Notes under the pieces: model-generated
The model's database searches: none
The model's input: only the letters and a program-made list of their open reading frames with translations
What the model was told of the DNA's origin: nothing
Translations under genes and position numbers: made by a program
Shown: positions 43,713-54,379 of the stretch, in pieces
Numbering within the stretch: position 1 is the stretch's first letter
Layout of the letters: each line of letters begins with the position of its first letter
Assembly (NCBI GenBank): GCA_023376005.1
Contig: CM042143.1
Span: 81,207,403 to 81,271,402 of the forward strand
Origin: Doryteuthis pealeii
Taxonomy: Eukaryota; Mollusca; Cephalopoda; Myopsida; Loliginidae
Direction of reading: 5' to 3'
DNA length: 64,000 bases

Positions 43713-44157
43713 TATACATCTCAAATGAGATCAAACTTTTGGAAACCCTTGGTATAATAAATGGATGATTTCTAAATATTTAGACGTGTAAGTGCCAATA
43801 TGACCCCCACAAAAATAACAACAACAAAAACAGAAAACAAAAACAGAAAACAAAAGAAAGGGAAACTATGAAGCTATTGTCGATAATTTTTGACTGGCAG
43901 TGCAACAGTCTCCATTTTCACCAAACTTAGCTCCACTCAAATTTGAGTAAATACATTTTTCTTCCTTTGAAGATCAACAAAAAAAGCCCAACACACCAAA
44001 AACAGAGGCTAGCAGACTTTTTGTTTTCAGTAATAATTTATTTTTTACTTAAACCAACGAAAGCCCCGATGAAGGACTATCTAAACAGACCGAAACACTG
44101 CAGCGTAGCCGAAATAAACTATTCATTTATGAAACTTGTGTTTATTCAATTTTTACA

Positions 44158-44425
<268 letters not shown>

Positions 44426-44429
44426 AGAA

Positions 44430-45060
44430 TGTTGCGATGCCCATTTTGTTATTCCCGCCTTGTCGTCCAAAAGGATTTTGTATATTTTTACTCTGGATCT
44501 ATGATGTGGCCATTCGTTTGTATTTATAACATGACAAGGTATTTTTGAAACAATCACAAGTAAACGGCTATTTCGAAACTAAAGACTGTCCGATGAATTC
44601 AGAAGTTGTCACTCAGCTGTTGACTGGCGTCCTACATTTCCCGCCAATAGGCGAGTGTTGCTAAGAAAATTTGCATATGTAACGATTGTTTGTTGGTATG
44701 AGAACACGACGTCTTGACAATGTATACGTAAGTAGGGTGTCGAGGATTAACTGGTAAGTTTGTTTTACGGCATATCAACCCTTTTCAGTCATTTTGATAA
44801 AAAAAAAATAAACCCCCAAAAAACTCAGGTTGCTTACAGTATCTGCGTTGTATGTGTATACACACATTATACAAATGTACAGTTAACTCTCCTGAAGTTT
44901 GAATTGGGAACACTTTCTGGTCCGAAAGAGAAGACAAAAATAATGGCAGTACAGAGAAAGATATGGCCGACTCAACGCACGTGTTCTTATCCGTTTATCC
45001 GCACATGGAAATTGTCTTTCTCTTACACATCCAAGTCCCAACTTATAGTTGTTTACGGTC
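44430..45060. other. No gene recognised
   Basis: Includes a reversed shared tail remnant at 44755-44800 (TGTTTTACGGCATATCAACC). 44620-44690 carries CCCGCCAATAGG and ATTTGCATAT, which resemble CCAAT-box and octamer motifs, without any nearby TATA or coding exon. Confidence 0.35.
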
Positions 45061-45061
45061 A

Positions 45062-45140
45062 GTTGTAGTAGTAGTAGCATAGTAGTAGCAGCAGTAGTAG
45101 TAGTAGTAGTAGGAGGAGGAGGCGGAGGAGGAAGAGGAGT
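45062..45140. repeat. (GTA)n then (GGA)n triplet repeat
   Basis: GTAGTAGTAGTA-type repeats followed by GGAGGAGGAGG. Confidence 0.9.
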
Positions 45141-45177
45141 TCTAAAAGTAGTTTTGACTAACAAGAATAGAACCCCT

Positions 45178-45335
45178 TTTGGTTTGAATTTTCTTTCTCC
45201 TAAACTGGTCGCCTAACTAAGGTTAAAGAGCACGGTCTTCCCTACTATTTACCAATAGCTGGAGGGAGAATAATTGTATGCATACCTTTCCCTAGGATAT
45301 TAGCACTATGTGAAAATGCAAACAGTCGCAATATC
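45178..45335 (-). repeat. SINE family B, truncated
   Basis: TTCTCCTAAACTGGTCGCCT, CCTACTATTTACCAATAGCT, GAATAATTGTATGCATACCT and ATTAGCACTATGTGAAAATG, all antisense to the family. The tRNA head is missing. Confidence 0.75.
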
Positions 45336-45344
45336 TTTGGTCTT

Positions 45345-45425
45345 GTGTTAGTGAAAAAGGGATCAACTTCTTCGCTATCCGCCTGATACCGACAATAGGC
45401 CACTCAGCCGATTTTACTTATAGCA
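45345..45425 (+). repeat. SINE family A, 3' end only
   Basis: GTGTTAGTGAAAAAGGGATC, CGCCTGATACCGACAATAGG, CCGATTTTACTTATA. Confidence 0.7.
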
Positions 45426-45833
45426 ACCGATATAGAAGAAGGAAAACCGGGATTGGGATGGGCTTTGTCAGGCTTTTTTTGACAAAGATATGCTACATGA
45501 GTATCCCTCTCCCGAAAAAACAGGTTAAGTCTATAATTAAGAAAAAGACGTATCAGTAGTGACGTGAAATATAAATAATCGGGTATATTTACATTTATTT
45601 CGGTTTTTGCATTTTCATTCAGTGCTCTGTACTTATTTGTATATAAAAAATATAAACAATTGTTGAACCCCCCAAAAAAAACAACAAAAGAAACAACAAA
45701 CAAAACAAAACAACAACAACAACAACAAAAGAAAACAAAAAATAAACAACAAAAGAAAACGTAATCGTTTCATACAAAACAAAAGTTTAAAAAACTTATC
45801 AGAGTTTATGTTTTACATCTCTATTCTTTTGTT

Positions 45834-45965
45834 CGGTGGCCACATAAGCAACAGCAGGTACTATAAACATCCTGACTCCTTTGTTTATCAAAATGATTTG
45901 ATCCGGCTTTAAATGACCCGAAAAGGGTTGATATGCCCTAAAAAAAAAAAAAAACAAAAACAAAT
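45834..45965 (+). repeat. 5S-rRNA-derived SINE, 5'-truncated
   Basis: GGTGGCCACATAAGCAACAG then CAGGTACTATAAAC corresponds to the last third of a 5S rRNA. It is followed by CCTTTGTTTATCAAAATGAT and the shared tail (GCTTTAAATGACCCGAAAAG, GGTTGATATGCCCTAAAAAA). A related copy is at 61606-61715 and a full head at 50505. Confidence 0.65.
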
Positions 45966-46790
45966 GTACAACGCGATTCCCTGTTCAAGAAATAACTCTA
46001 GACGGGTTGACATGCCGTTAAAATCAACCATCTAATCAATCAATAAATCAATCAATTAATCGATAAACATGCACTCACATTTGAATACATATTTTGGATA
46101 GTATGAATATATGTTTTGATAAAAAAAATTGGTTTACGAAACAGAAGAATAACTTGACAAGGTTTATGTTTTGCAACACAGTTCTTTTTGTTCGCTTTAT
46201 TTTTAATCCCAAATGAGCAAGTTTTTGTTTTTAGCAAGTGTCGCAAAAATAACGAGCTAAGAGGGAGGCTAAAAACAAAGCGTCATGTATGATTCATGCT
46301 TATAGAGGTGCCCTTTACCTGCCTCTAGATAACGAAAAGTCTTTTCTATTTCAAGGTGTGAGCATGCCTGTCTTCTTCCTTGTTCACACATCCTGTTTCC
46401 ATCAACTACTTTGATCCTATTTACCCCCCCCCCTACACCCCTCCCACTTCATCAACTCGTCTGAATCGACGTGCAGCGGGCTTCAATTTCCAAAACCTTT
46501 TTCTGACAACATCGACCATACATTGTTTCTTCTTGTTTTCCGATTATTTCTTTTTCTTTCCTTGTCGTACTCTCTCTCTTTTTTCCCTGGACGATTTCAC
46601 TACCATCTTGAAAACACAAGGGTGATGCTTGATAAATAGTAAAAGCGAATTTGGAAGTGACGAGACATTTGTCCGTCTAATTTTGGGGACTACCTTCAGG
46701 TTTCCAGGCTTATAAACTAAATTTGCAAAGAAATGTAAGAATAGTTAGCAGTTGCAAACGTATTGCAAGTTGGTTTTTCTTTTTCTGTTT
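45966..46790. other. No gene recognised
   Basis: A second tail remnant (GACGGGTTGACATGCCGTTA) at 45990-46025, then AT-rich sequence. 46420-46630 has pyrimidine runs and no recognised domain. Confidence 0.4.
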
Positions 46791-46794
46791 TTGC

Positions 46795-46880
46795 ATCATT
46801 GCTCTTCTTTTCCTGGGATCATTTGGCTCTTCTTTTCTTGGGATTGATTGACTCTTCTTTTCCTGGGATTGTTTTGAATT
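46795..46880. repeat. Three-unit minisatellite, about 30-35 bp
   Basis: CTCTTCTTTTCCTGGGATCA, CTCTTCTTTTCTTGGGATTG and CTCTTCTTTTCCTGGGATTG in a row, with short variable spacers. Confidence 0.85.
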
Positions 46881-47459
46881 GTATTGAGTCAAAGTTACAA
46901 TTAGAGATGACCGGACTTGAAAATCAGCATTCAATTTTTTTTAAAATAGAGTTCAAACATTGGTTGCTGGTGGAAAAAAACACAACTATCCGAGAACGAC
47001 AATCATGTATCAAATGCTAATATAATTTAAGTTCGCATTAATGACAGTGCAGCCATGAATTATATTGAACATCTTGATAGTTTGGATCCGGAGTCTCTAA
47101 CCTGTTTTCATTATATGTATCCAGCTCATCCTTCTCCGGACACAGCCGAATGACCTCCATCTTGTCTATAGCCATAACCTTTTTCCCTAATTCTCATTAC
47201 ATTTACTCACACATATTTGGTATTCTATGGCAGTTAATTCGACAAAGTTTGACTCTGACATCTCAGCGTCTTTGAGAAGTGAACAGGAATTGAGGATGGG
47301 ACTGAGGAGATTTTTCGATTGACAGAACAAAATGTCTTGCTTATAAAAATATAAAAAAAAGAAAAAAAATCTGTAGTAAATAAATCTATAAATGATGACA
47401 AAGAATAAAAAAGAGACTGAGAATTAGAAAGAATCCTTTTTATATATAAAACGTATACA

Positions 47460-47685
47460 TATGTACCGATGGACGAGGCTGATTGCATTTCACATAACGA
47501 TAATAGCCTTGGGAAAGGTATGAATCCAACTATTCTCTCTCCATCCATGGGTAAATTTTACGACAGACTCGGTTCTTAAACGTTGGTTAGGCAACCAGTC
47601 TACGAGAAAGAAAACCCTGAATTCAAACCTGTTAAACTTTACTAAAGAAATTGACATTGTGTCATATCCTGCTCGTGCGGAGGGG

Positions 47686-47690
<5 letters not shown>
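47460..47690 (+). repeat. SINE family B, ending in (AT)n
   Basis: CATTTCACATAACGATAATA, GGTATGAATCCAACTATTCT, ACTTTACTAAAGAAATTGAC, and a 3' end GTGCGGAGGGGCTGATATAT where the 46-bp (AT)n array 47688-47733 starts at the SINE terminus. Confidence 0.8.
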
Positions 47691-47737
<47 letters not shown>

Positions 47738-47782
47738 GTAGTCAAACAGTGTGTTTGAAAATGGCGAAGGCCGACAATTTGT

Positions 47783-47980
47783 GGGAGAATATATGCTTAA
47801 TTAAAGTCATACCTAATTTTGTTAATTAATTATAACTAAATGAATTAGGCGTGCATATAGGTTGACTTTTTCTCGATTTGTTTAGGCTTTACATTTAAAC
47901 CGATATGCACGCCTAATTCATTTAGTTATAATGAATTAATTAACAAAATTAGGTATGACTTTAATTAAGCACATATTCTC

Positions 47981-47982
<2 letters not shown>
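47783..47982. repeat. High-identity foldback, about 80-bp arms
   Basis: Left arm 47783-47861 (GGGAGAATATATGCTTAATT ... GGCGTGCATATAGG) and right arm 47900-47982 are reverse complements, with only a few differences and one 4-bp indel. The spacer is about 38 bp. (AT)n arrays flank both sides (47688-47733 with a 49-bp gap, and 47983-48031 directly). Confidence 0.9.
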
Positions 47983-48035
<53 letters not shown>

Positions 48036-48046
48036 GGTGCGTACTC

Positions 48047-48310
48047 GTATGAAGGCGCGTGGTATAATGGTTACCGTTGTAGGAAATGGGTACGACGAGA
48101 TGAGTTTAAATCCTGCCCAAGGCCTTTTGCATTACATATAGCGCTAATATCTCCGGGAAAGGTATGAATCCAATTATTCTTCCTCCAGCTATGCATAAAT
48201 AGTAGGACAGACTTGACTCTTTAACCTTGGTGTAGCAACTGGTATATATATTTCGCTTAAAATAACCTTGTGTCACACCCTGTTCGTACGAATGGGTTGG
48301 GTAAATATTT
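48047..48310 (+). repeat. tRNA-derived SINE family B, full length
   Basis: The head GAAGGCGCGTGGTATAATGG contains the A box (TGGTATAATGGTTACCG). The B-box-like GATGAGTTTAAATCCTGCCC is followed by the complete body and the 3' end CGTACGAATGGGTTGGGTAA, ATATT. Confidence 0.85.
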
Positions 48311-48439
48311 ACAACTCTGTGTCAGAGTGGACCTGGGAACGACCCCAGAAGAGTGTGTGTTCTATTGATTCTGTATATGTGTTCTGCCAAGCCTGATTTT
48401 ATTATCTCAGATGTTCAAGATCCTAGACAAAGCTACAGT

Positions 48440-48500
48440 TCATATAGCGCTAATACCCTTGGGAAAGGTATGAATCCAACTACTCTCTCTCTCTCCTGCT
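48440..48500 (+). repeat. SINE family B fragment
   Basis: CATATAGCGCTAATACCCTT, GGGAAAGGTATGAATCCAAC. Truncated on both sides. Confidence 0.7.
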
Positions 48501-49005
48501 ATTGTTACATACCCACATGGTCATGTTGCGGGTATATACACAATGTTCTTACACTAGAGAGGGGAGAGGAGAGATAGGGTATCAGAGAGATGAGATCCAT
48601 AATTGCATCACTTACTTCTCTCTTCTTCTCTGGCCATTCGTGTTCGTCCAGTCGCCATGCTGAATTCTATTTCTCCTTCTTAAATCATTTTCTTTCTTCT
48701 CCTTGTTGTTGGCCGATCTTCTAACTAATGTATGCATCAACCAACAACGTCATACTGTTCTTTTAAAACCTTTTATTTACTTAACTAAGTTTATTTACTA
48801 TCTAACACTACATGCGCAGTTCATGAGTCCAGCTAAGCAAGAAACATCTTTCTTGCTCAACATCCTTGGCTGGTACCGACTAGCTAACTAGCTCTTACGT
48901 GACTTCACTTGATTCGCGGGTTTTCGGCCTGTGGAGCCAAAAGGTCCCCAACGGTTTCCATTTTCGCTAAACGGTGTTGTCAATAATCTATGCTACCATA
49001 GATTA
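48501..49005. other. No gene recognised
   Basis: Moderately balanced composition with GGTATCAGAGAGATGAGATC at 48577 and CTAGCTAACTAGCTC near 48880. I considered an LTR but found no repeated partner. Confidence 0.35.
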
Positions 49006-49009
49006 TGCA

Positions 49010-49120
49010 ACACTATGGGTAAATTGTAGGGCAGACTGGGTTCTTTAAACTTGGTTAGGCAAACAGTCAAGGTGAAGGAAAACTCTGAATTCAAACCTGT
49101 TAAACTCTGCTCGGGGTGGA
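49010..49120 (+). repeat. SINE family B, 3' body fragment
   Basis: TAAATTGTAGGGCAGACTGG, GGTTAGGCAAACAGTC, AACTCTGAATTCAAACCTGT. Confidence 0.75.
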
Positions 49121-49409
49121 CACTACTAGAATAGGCTCAATCCTAATTAGTGATCTATTTCACTAATTTGAATTTAAAATTTAAAGAGCGAATACTTTTT
49201 CCATATCCTCCTTGCCAAAACTGTATGTGATCTTGTATTCGCAATTCTGGTTTTAGGTTTTCCTTGAATTACAGACTGACTTTTGTTAGTAAAACATTAT
49301 ATCTTTCCTTTACATTCGAATAAACATATTAAAATTTAACAATTCATTTTGGTACTTATAAAACAATGCATTACAGTATTATTGATTTTTCCCTTTTTGT
49401 GACACAGAT

Positions 49410-50323
49410 TTCTTTGACATCGCCGCTGGAGTCCTACAAGGAGATACATTAGCACCATATATATTTATAATATGCCTAGACTATGTACTCCGAACATCAC
49501 TAGATACCATAAAAGAAAAAGGCTTCACACTAAGAAAAGCAAGGAGCAGGCGATATCCCGCACAATCTGTCACAGATGCAGACTATGCTGATGACCTCGC
49601 ACTTCTTGCAGATACACCAGCACAGGCTGAGTCACTACTACATAGCTTGGAGAAAGCAGCAAAGAACATCGGCCTCTATGTGAGTTTCAAAAAGAAAGGA
49701 GGCATCTCCACACTTGACGGTAAGCCTCTCAAGATAGTAGAACAATTCACATACCTAAGTAGTAATATCTCATCCACAGAGAGCGATATCAATACACGAA
49801 TAGGAAAGGCATGGTTGGCGACAAACAAATTATCAGTCATATGGAAATCCGATTTGGCTGACAAGCTAAAGCGACAATTCTTCCAGGCTGTGGTTATATC
49901 ATTATTGCTGTATGGATGCACCACCTGGACCCTAACGAAGCACCTTGAGAATAAGCTAGATGAGACCTGCACAAGAATGCTGCGTGCAGTCTTAAATAAG
50001 TCGTGGAAACAATACCCTACAAGGAGGCAGCTGTATGGCCACTTGCCCCCCCCCCATTTCACAAACCATACGAGTAAGACGGACTAGTCATGCAGGACAT
50101 TGTTGGAGAAACAAGGACGAGCTCATAAGCGACGTTCTCCTGTGGAAGCCAACACATGGGTATGCTAATGTGGGCTGCCCAGACAGAACCTATATTGACC
50201 AACTATGTGAGGATGCTGGATGCTGCGCAAAAGAACTCTCAGAGGCAATAAATGATAGGGAGGTTGGCGAGAGATTGCCATGGATATCCGTGCTACTTGC
50301 GGACATGATGATGATGATGATGA
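49410..50323 (+). pseudogene. RTE-type LINE: RT catalytic region to 3' end
   Basis: Open frame from 49410: FFDIAAGVLQGDTLAPYIFI, ICLDYVLRTSLDTIKEKGFT, SVTDADYADDLALLADTPAQ, AESLLHSLEKAAKNIGLYVS, ISTLDGKPLKIVEQFTYLSS, STESDINTRIGKAWLATNKL, SVIWKSDLADKLKRQFFQAV, VISLLLYGCTTWTLTKHLEN. It holds RT motif 4 (GVLQGD) and motif 5 with the catalytic YADD at about 49586. A C-run near 50045-50054 shifts the frame. The second frame carries QTIRVRRTSHAGHCWRNKDE, LISDVLLWKPTHGYANVGCP and DRTYIDQLCEDAGC, then an (ATG)n tail at 50305-50323. The endonuclease and N-terminal RT are lost by 5' truncation, and about ten residues are missing after GLYVSF compared with what I recall of the family. The most intact coding remnant in the window. 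Confidence 0.85.
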
Positions 50324-50344
50324 AATCAAACCAGGAGAGAGTTC

Positions 50345-50770
50345 ACCGTGGCGTAGTGACTAACGTACTAGTCTGTGATATCGTAGTAAGCGAGTTCGAA
50401 CTCCAGATATGCTATTACGTTAATTTCCAGACTAATACGTTTAGGGAAACCTCCTAGTGATTGGTTAAATAGTACCACTACTGTTCTTCTAGAAGGTTGG
50501 CTTTCTTCCGGTCAAGTCACGTTGAAATCTCCGGTTCCCGCTTGATTACCGAAGTTAAGCAGCGATGTGCCTGTTCAATACTTAGATGAGTGACCATTGA
50601 AGCAATGGCAGATACTGTACGCAACTCTATATTAATAGTGACTTGACTCGGCATTAAATGACCCAAAAAGGGTTGATATGACGTAAAACAAAACAACCAA
50701 CCAAGGTTGGCTTTGGTATTAAATAACCCATGAAGATTGATATGCCATTAAAACAAAGAAACCAAACCAA
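50345..50770 (+). repeat. tRNA-derived SINE family C, split by a nested insertion
   Basis: Head TTCACCGTGGCGTAGTGACT (A box) and GCGAGTTCGAACTCCAG (B box). Body CCAGACTAATACGTTTAGGG and TAGTACCACTACTGTTCTTC, interrupted at 50505-50702. Tail TTTGGTATTAAATAACCCAT then GATTGATATGCCATTAAAAC and a CAAAC-type run. It begins about 20 bp after the RTE (ATG)n tail. Confidence 0.9.
50505..50702 (+). repeat. 5S-rRNA-derived SINE, full head, perfect 12-bp duplication
   Basis: Flanked by AAGGTTGGCTTT (50493-50504 and 50703-50714). The first ~121 bases align along the whole of a eukaryotic 5S rRNA: CACGTTGAAATCTCCGGTTC, GATTACCGAAGTTAAGCAGC (internal A box), ATACTTAGATGAGTGACC (C box) and a 3' end GATACTGTACGCAAC. 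About 25 bases of body follow, then the shared tail GGCATTAAATGACCCAAAAA, GGGTTGATATGACGTAAAAC and a CAAAACAACCAACC end. This architecture matches the SINE3 class (5S promoter plus LINE-type tail). It is not a functional 5S gene. Confidence 0.85.
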
Positions 50771-51485
50771 AACTAAACAAAATCGAAACATGATTTACAA
50801 TTATGATGGTCATTCTATCAAGAAAGGGCGTAAACGATATTCATCCAGTCAAAACCCTGAAATCTAACGTGACAGGTGCTGAGTCGACAAATTCACAAAA
50901 TGGATACTCTAGAAAAATGGCCGAGTCCATCCATCCATATTTCTCTGTCCATCCTTAGGGCATTCTTTTTTTATTGTCCGCTCTGGCCCCCAATTCATTC
51001 TTCTTTTTATTTATTTATGGGGTTTCCTTTTCTTTTCTTTTTTTTTTTTTAGTTTTCTTCTGATATTTTTCTCTGTCTCAGCATTTAAAATGGCTATTTA
51101 TTCTGATTCAACCGACCGTGTTTTTTTAGAAAAAATGATGGACGTTAGAAGCATTATCACTTCCAAAGGAATAGACATAAGAGTATCTCTGATAAATATA
51201 ACTAAAGGGTTTCATTCACAACTCGGACAACATACCAGTTGGAAATATCTACGCTATATTGACAAGTATTTTTTACGTTGCTAATTTTAGGGACAATTCA
51301 ATCTAATACAATATTTATAGTGCCATTGAGTATATAAATAGTTGGACAGCTGACCAAATGAAAGGTTTTGGTAGGAAAATTACGGGAACCCGTTCATTTA
51401 AGAGGGGATTGGGGTAGGACGTTAAAAATCGAGTTTTTTGGTATGTTTAACAAAATGAACACCGCTGGCTATTGGAAAGACGATC

Positions 51486-51487
<2 letters not shown>
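50771..51487. other. No gene recognised
   Basis: AT-rich. The frame 51090-51284 (64 codons) reads MAIYSDSTDRVFLEKMMDVR onwards, with no domain I can identify. Confidence 0.35.
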
Positions 51488-51536
<49 letters not shown>

Positions 51537-51562
51537 GTGTGTGTGTGTGTGTGTGTGTGTTT
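51488..51562. repeat. (AT)n then (GT)n microsatellite
   Basis: AT array 51488-51533 and GT array 51536-51560. Confidence 0.95.
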
Positions 51563-51979
51563 GTGTAATTAATATCTTCCAGTTGACCATTTTTATTTTA
51601 AATTCAAATATAACTTAAGTTACATATAAACCGGAAATTGAACAGACAATATTAGCTACAATAGACAATTCAAATCATTTCTCAATAGAACTTCACAAAG
51701 GTAAGATATCTAATTCTATTCAGTTTTGATTGTTAAGTTTTAAATTTCTTATTACCTTCTCCAATATCTTCATATATAGTAATTATATCAATTCAATGCT
51801 TCAAAAGAGTCCACTAAAAATGAAGAAGATCTTTTCATTAAGTAATTCTCTTAAAAAAGTTTCTTTTTTTTCCCTTCAGAAAAATCCTTTGGAAAAGATT
51901 TTTTCATTTTTTTTCATTAAATCTTAACTAAATAATTTAGAATCATACGCAAAGACTTATATTATATATCATAATTACA

Positions 51980-51980
51980 C

Positions 51981-52028
<48 letters not shown>

Positions 52029-52067
52029 AACACACACTCTCACACACATATATACATAAGTAACGTC

Positions 52068-52140
<73 letters not shown>
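51980..52140. repeat. Two (AT)n arrays joined by CA-rich sequence
   Basis: AT arrays 51984-52025 and 52072-52139, with ACACACTCTCACACACA between. Confidence 0.95.
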
Positions 52141-52145
<5 letters not shown>

Positions 52146-52379
52146 TTATGTGTGCGTGCATGCCAGCATACGCACGCGTATTCACGGAAACAGGCACATT
52201 TCGCACTTATACATCACATATGTAAAACAACCAAATGACCCGTGCATAGAGTTACACAATTTCAAATCACCAACGCACAATCGCCTTTGACCATATTTTT
52301 CATTTTTTTCAAAATCTTTCAATGACTGAAAATTGCTCTGCTTAAACAAGCAAGTATCGAGTGTTTTTGTACTTTTTGA

Positions 52380-52573
52380 CAACCTTGTATTTTGAAAAAA
52401 AAAAAAAGTTCCATTCATTAATTTTTTCAGAATACATGGTGCGTCAAAAAAAAGGACAAATTTTAAATCTGTATTTACCATAAGAGAAATGACGAATGAA
52501 TGGAACGTATTTTTTTTCAGAAAACAAGGTGTGTCAAAAAGTATAAAAAATCTCGATACTTTTTGACACACCT

Positions 52574-52605
<32 letters not shown>

Positions 52606-52612
52606 TATATAG
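52380..52612. repeat. Repeated half-units and hairpin MITE, then (AT)n
   Basis: The block TTCCATTCATTAATTTTTTC-AGAATACA-GGTG is seen at 52413 and, inverted or re-used, at 52497-52530. The hairpin 52526-52574 (AAGGTGTGTCAAAAAGTAT with ATACTTTTTGACACACCTT) is followed by (AT)n to 52612. Near-identical to 23.22-23.35 kb. Confidence 0.85.
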
Positions 52613-52623
52613 TTTGCTATATC

Positions 52624-52662
52624 TATAATTAAAGAGTGGTCAATATCATTGATAGAGCATAT
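52624..52662. repeat. Short dispersed hairpin motif, copy 1
   Basis: TAAAGAGTGGTCAATATCAT then TGATAGAGCATATATA. Matches 63599-63637 almost base for base, also between AT arrays. Confidence 0.75.
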
Positions 52663-53665
52663 ATACCTAGGTTAAGGCAGTGGAACATAAAGTCAAATTT
52701 TGACAAGGATCTAACTAACGCAGTAAATAACATAAAATCCCGCAAAAACTAGACTCCCTCAAACAAAACAAAAAGAATATGTAAATAAGATTTAAAAAAA
52801 CACCTAAAACCTAATAAGAGGAAAAATATGTACGAACTAAAATTAAAAACAATGCAATGAATTAAAATCATCACCGAATCATACAAGAAACAAACGCTAA
52901 CAACACAGGGCTAGAAATAAAGCACTAAGGGAAAACAAGCAATGGAAATAGCAAGCAAATTCAACCTAGATAACCACATAAAATGCTTAGCATAAAACAA
53001 ACAAACGAAAAAAAACCCCAAAAACAACCATTCAAAATACTAAAATACCATAAAGAAAACTTTTAAAACTAATAAACCCAATAAAAGGCGATCAAGACAA
53101 AATATGTAAAAATATAGTAGAAAAAAAATATCACTGAAATAAGGAAAAAAGCAAAAACTAATGGGAAAACACTAGATCAGCTACAGACTGATTCTGCAAT
53201 ATAAAACAAGAACAAACCTGTTCATTTATACAAGTATATATCAAAGACTTTTCCTCCTCAATCCCAGAAAGTAGACAAGGTCTCAACCTTAGCTAATAAA
53301 TATAAATAATAATAAAAAAATAACAATAAACTAAAAATTATTAGCTGAATCTCTATTATTTGACGTATAACCAACATTCGACGTAACGATGGGAAGCTAC
53401 GATAGATTGGAGACCTATGGTCCAGTAGGAACTTACATAGTAGTAACACTAGTGAATACAATAAATAAAAACGACAGAGGTCTATGCTGAGACGACGGAT
53501 TAATTTAAGAAATTACAATGTACCTAAAGCAAACAAACTAGAAAATCGATAATAAATATATTTAAAAAAAATATAATTCGACATAGATATAAAAACTAAC
53601 ATAAACGCTATTCCATTTACAAGAAACGCACCAACCATTCAGGAAAGAAAACGACACCCTGCAAT
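52663..53665. other. A-rich stretch, probably a decayed retroelement
   Basis: Strong excess of A over T on the plus strand through 1 kb with many stops, which is typical of old LINE sense strands. No motif is clear enough to name a family. Confidence 0.35.
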
Positions 53666-53666
53666 A

Positions 53667-54060
53667 AATCGGCTGGTCACATCAAGCCCTACCACTATGA
53701 TTGTCCTGACCGTATTGCTCTTATGGGACCCCCAACCCTTTTATCATATATGTGCTAGAAGGCGGTGGTTGAGGGTCTTAGTGTCCTGGATATAATGTTA
53801 AACTGCATCTAATGGTTAGGTTCCAGTTCTGGAGCTCTGGGGAGTATGGAGTACTCCTTCATCACCATCACTCCCAAGTCCAGTCTGACCCGCAGGGGTA
53901 GTTCCTTTAGGGTCCAATCTATGGGTTAAATAGATTAAATTGGATTTGAAAATGTAATAAACATGAATTATAGTACCCAACAAGAAGGAATAAAGCAAAA
54001 CATCTTAGGTATAAAATAACCCAACAAGGGTTGACATGTCGTAAAATCTAACCAACCAAC
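53667..54060 (+). repeat. Family D retroposon, 5'-truncated
   Basis: Starts AATCGGCTGGTCACATCAAG, contains TATATGTGCTAGAAGGCGGT and TCTGGAGCTCTGGGGAGTAT, and ends AAAATAACCCAACAAGGGTT, GACATGTCGTAAAATC with an (AACC)n tail to 54073. Confidence 0.85.
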
Positions 54061-54101
54061 CAACCAACCAACCATCACCATTGATATGTTTCATGCCTGA
54101 C

Positions 54102-54217
54102 TTAACTCTTTATCTACCAAGTTTCTCCCACGGCTTTACCAAATTTTTTGGTATTTGTTACCTGTGTGCTGGGATATTTCAAAGTTCACTATCTATTCAC
54201 CATTGAAATCATTCTAT

Positions 54218-54255
<38 letters not shown>

Positions 54256-54379
54256 CGTTCATATAGTGACTTTTCAGTGTAAACAAGTGACACGTGCTAG
54301 AGTCGCTGCCAGTGGATTACGGTTGAATCACGGTGGTGGGAGAGCCGCTGTGAACGGTTTAAAGTGGGCAAAGAGTTAA
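54102..54379. mobile_element. TTAA-flanked MITE containing a poly-A run
   Basis: Ends TTAACTCTTTATCTACCAAG and, reversed, TTAACTCTTTGCCCACTTTA. A 28-bp poly-A (54221-54248) interrupts the interior, so it is an insertion or expansion within the element. Confidence 0.8.

Noticed and set aside
44060..44100. Hammerhead ribozyme core (GATGAAGG...CCGAAAC)
   Set aside because: The conserved CUGAUGA reads CCGATGA and I could not pair stem II convincingly; needs a covariance search before any claim.
50505..50630. Possible functional 5S rRNA gene
   Set aside because: Too many changes from any 5S, no terminator T-run at its 3' end, and it continues into a LINE-type tail with a target duplication.
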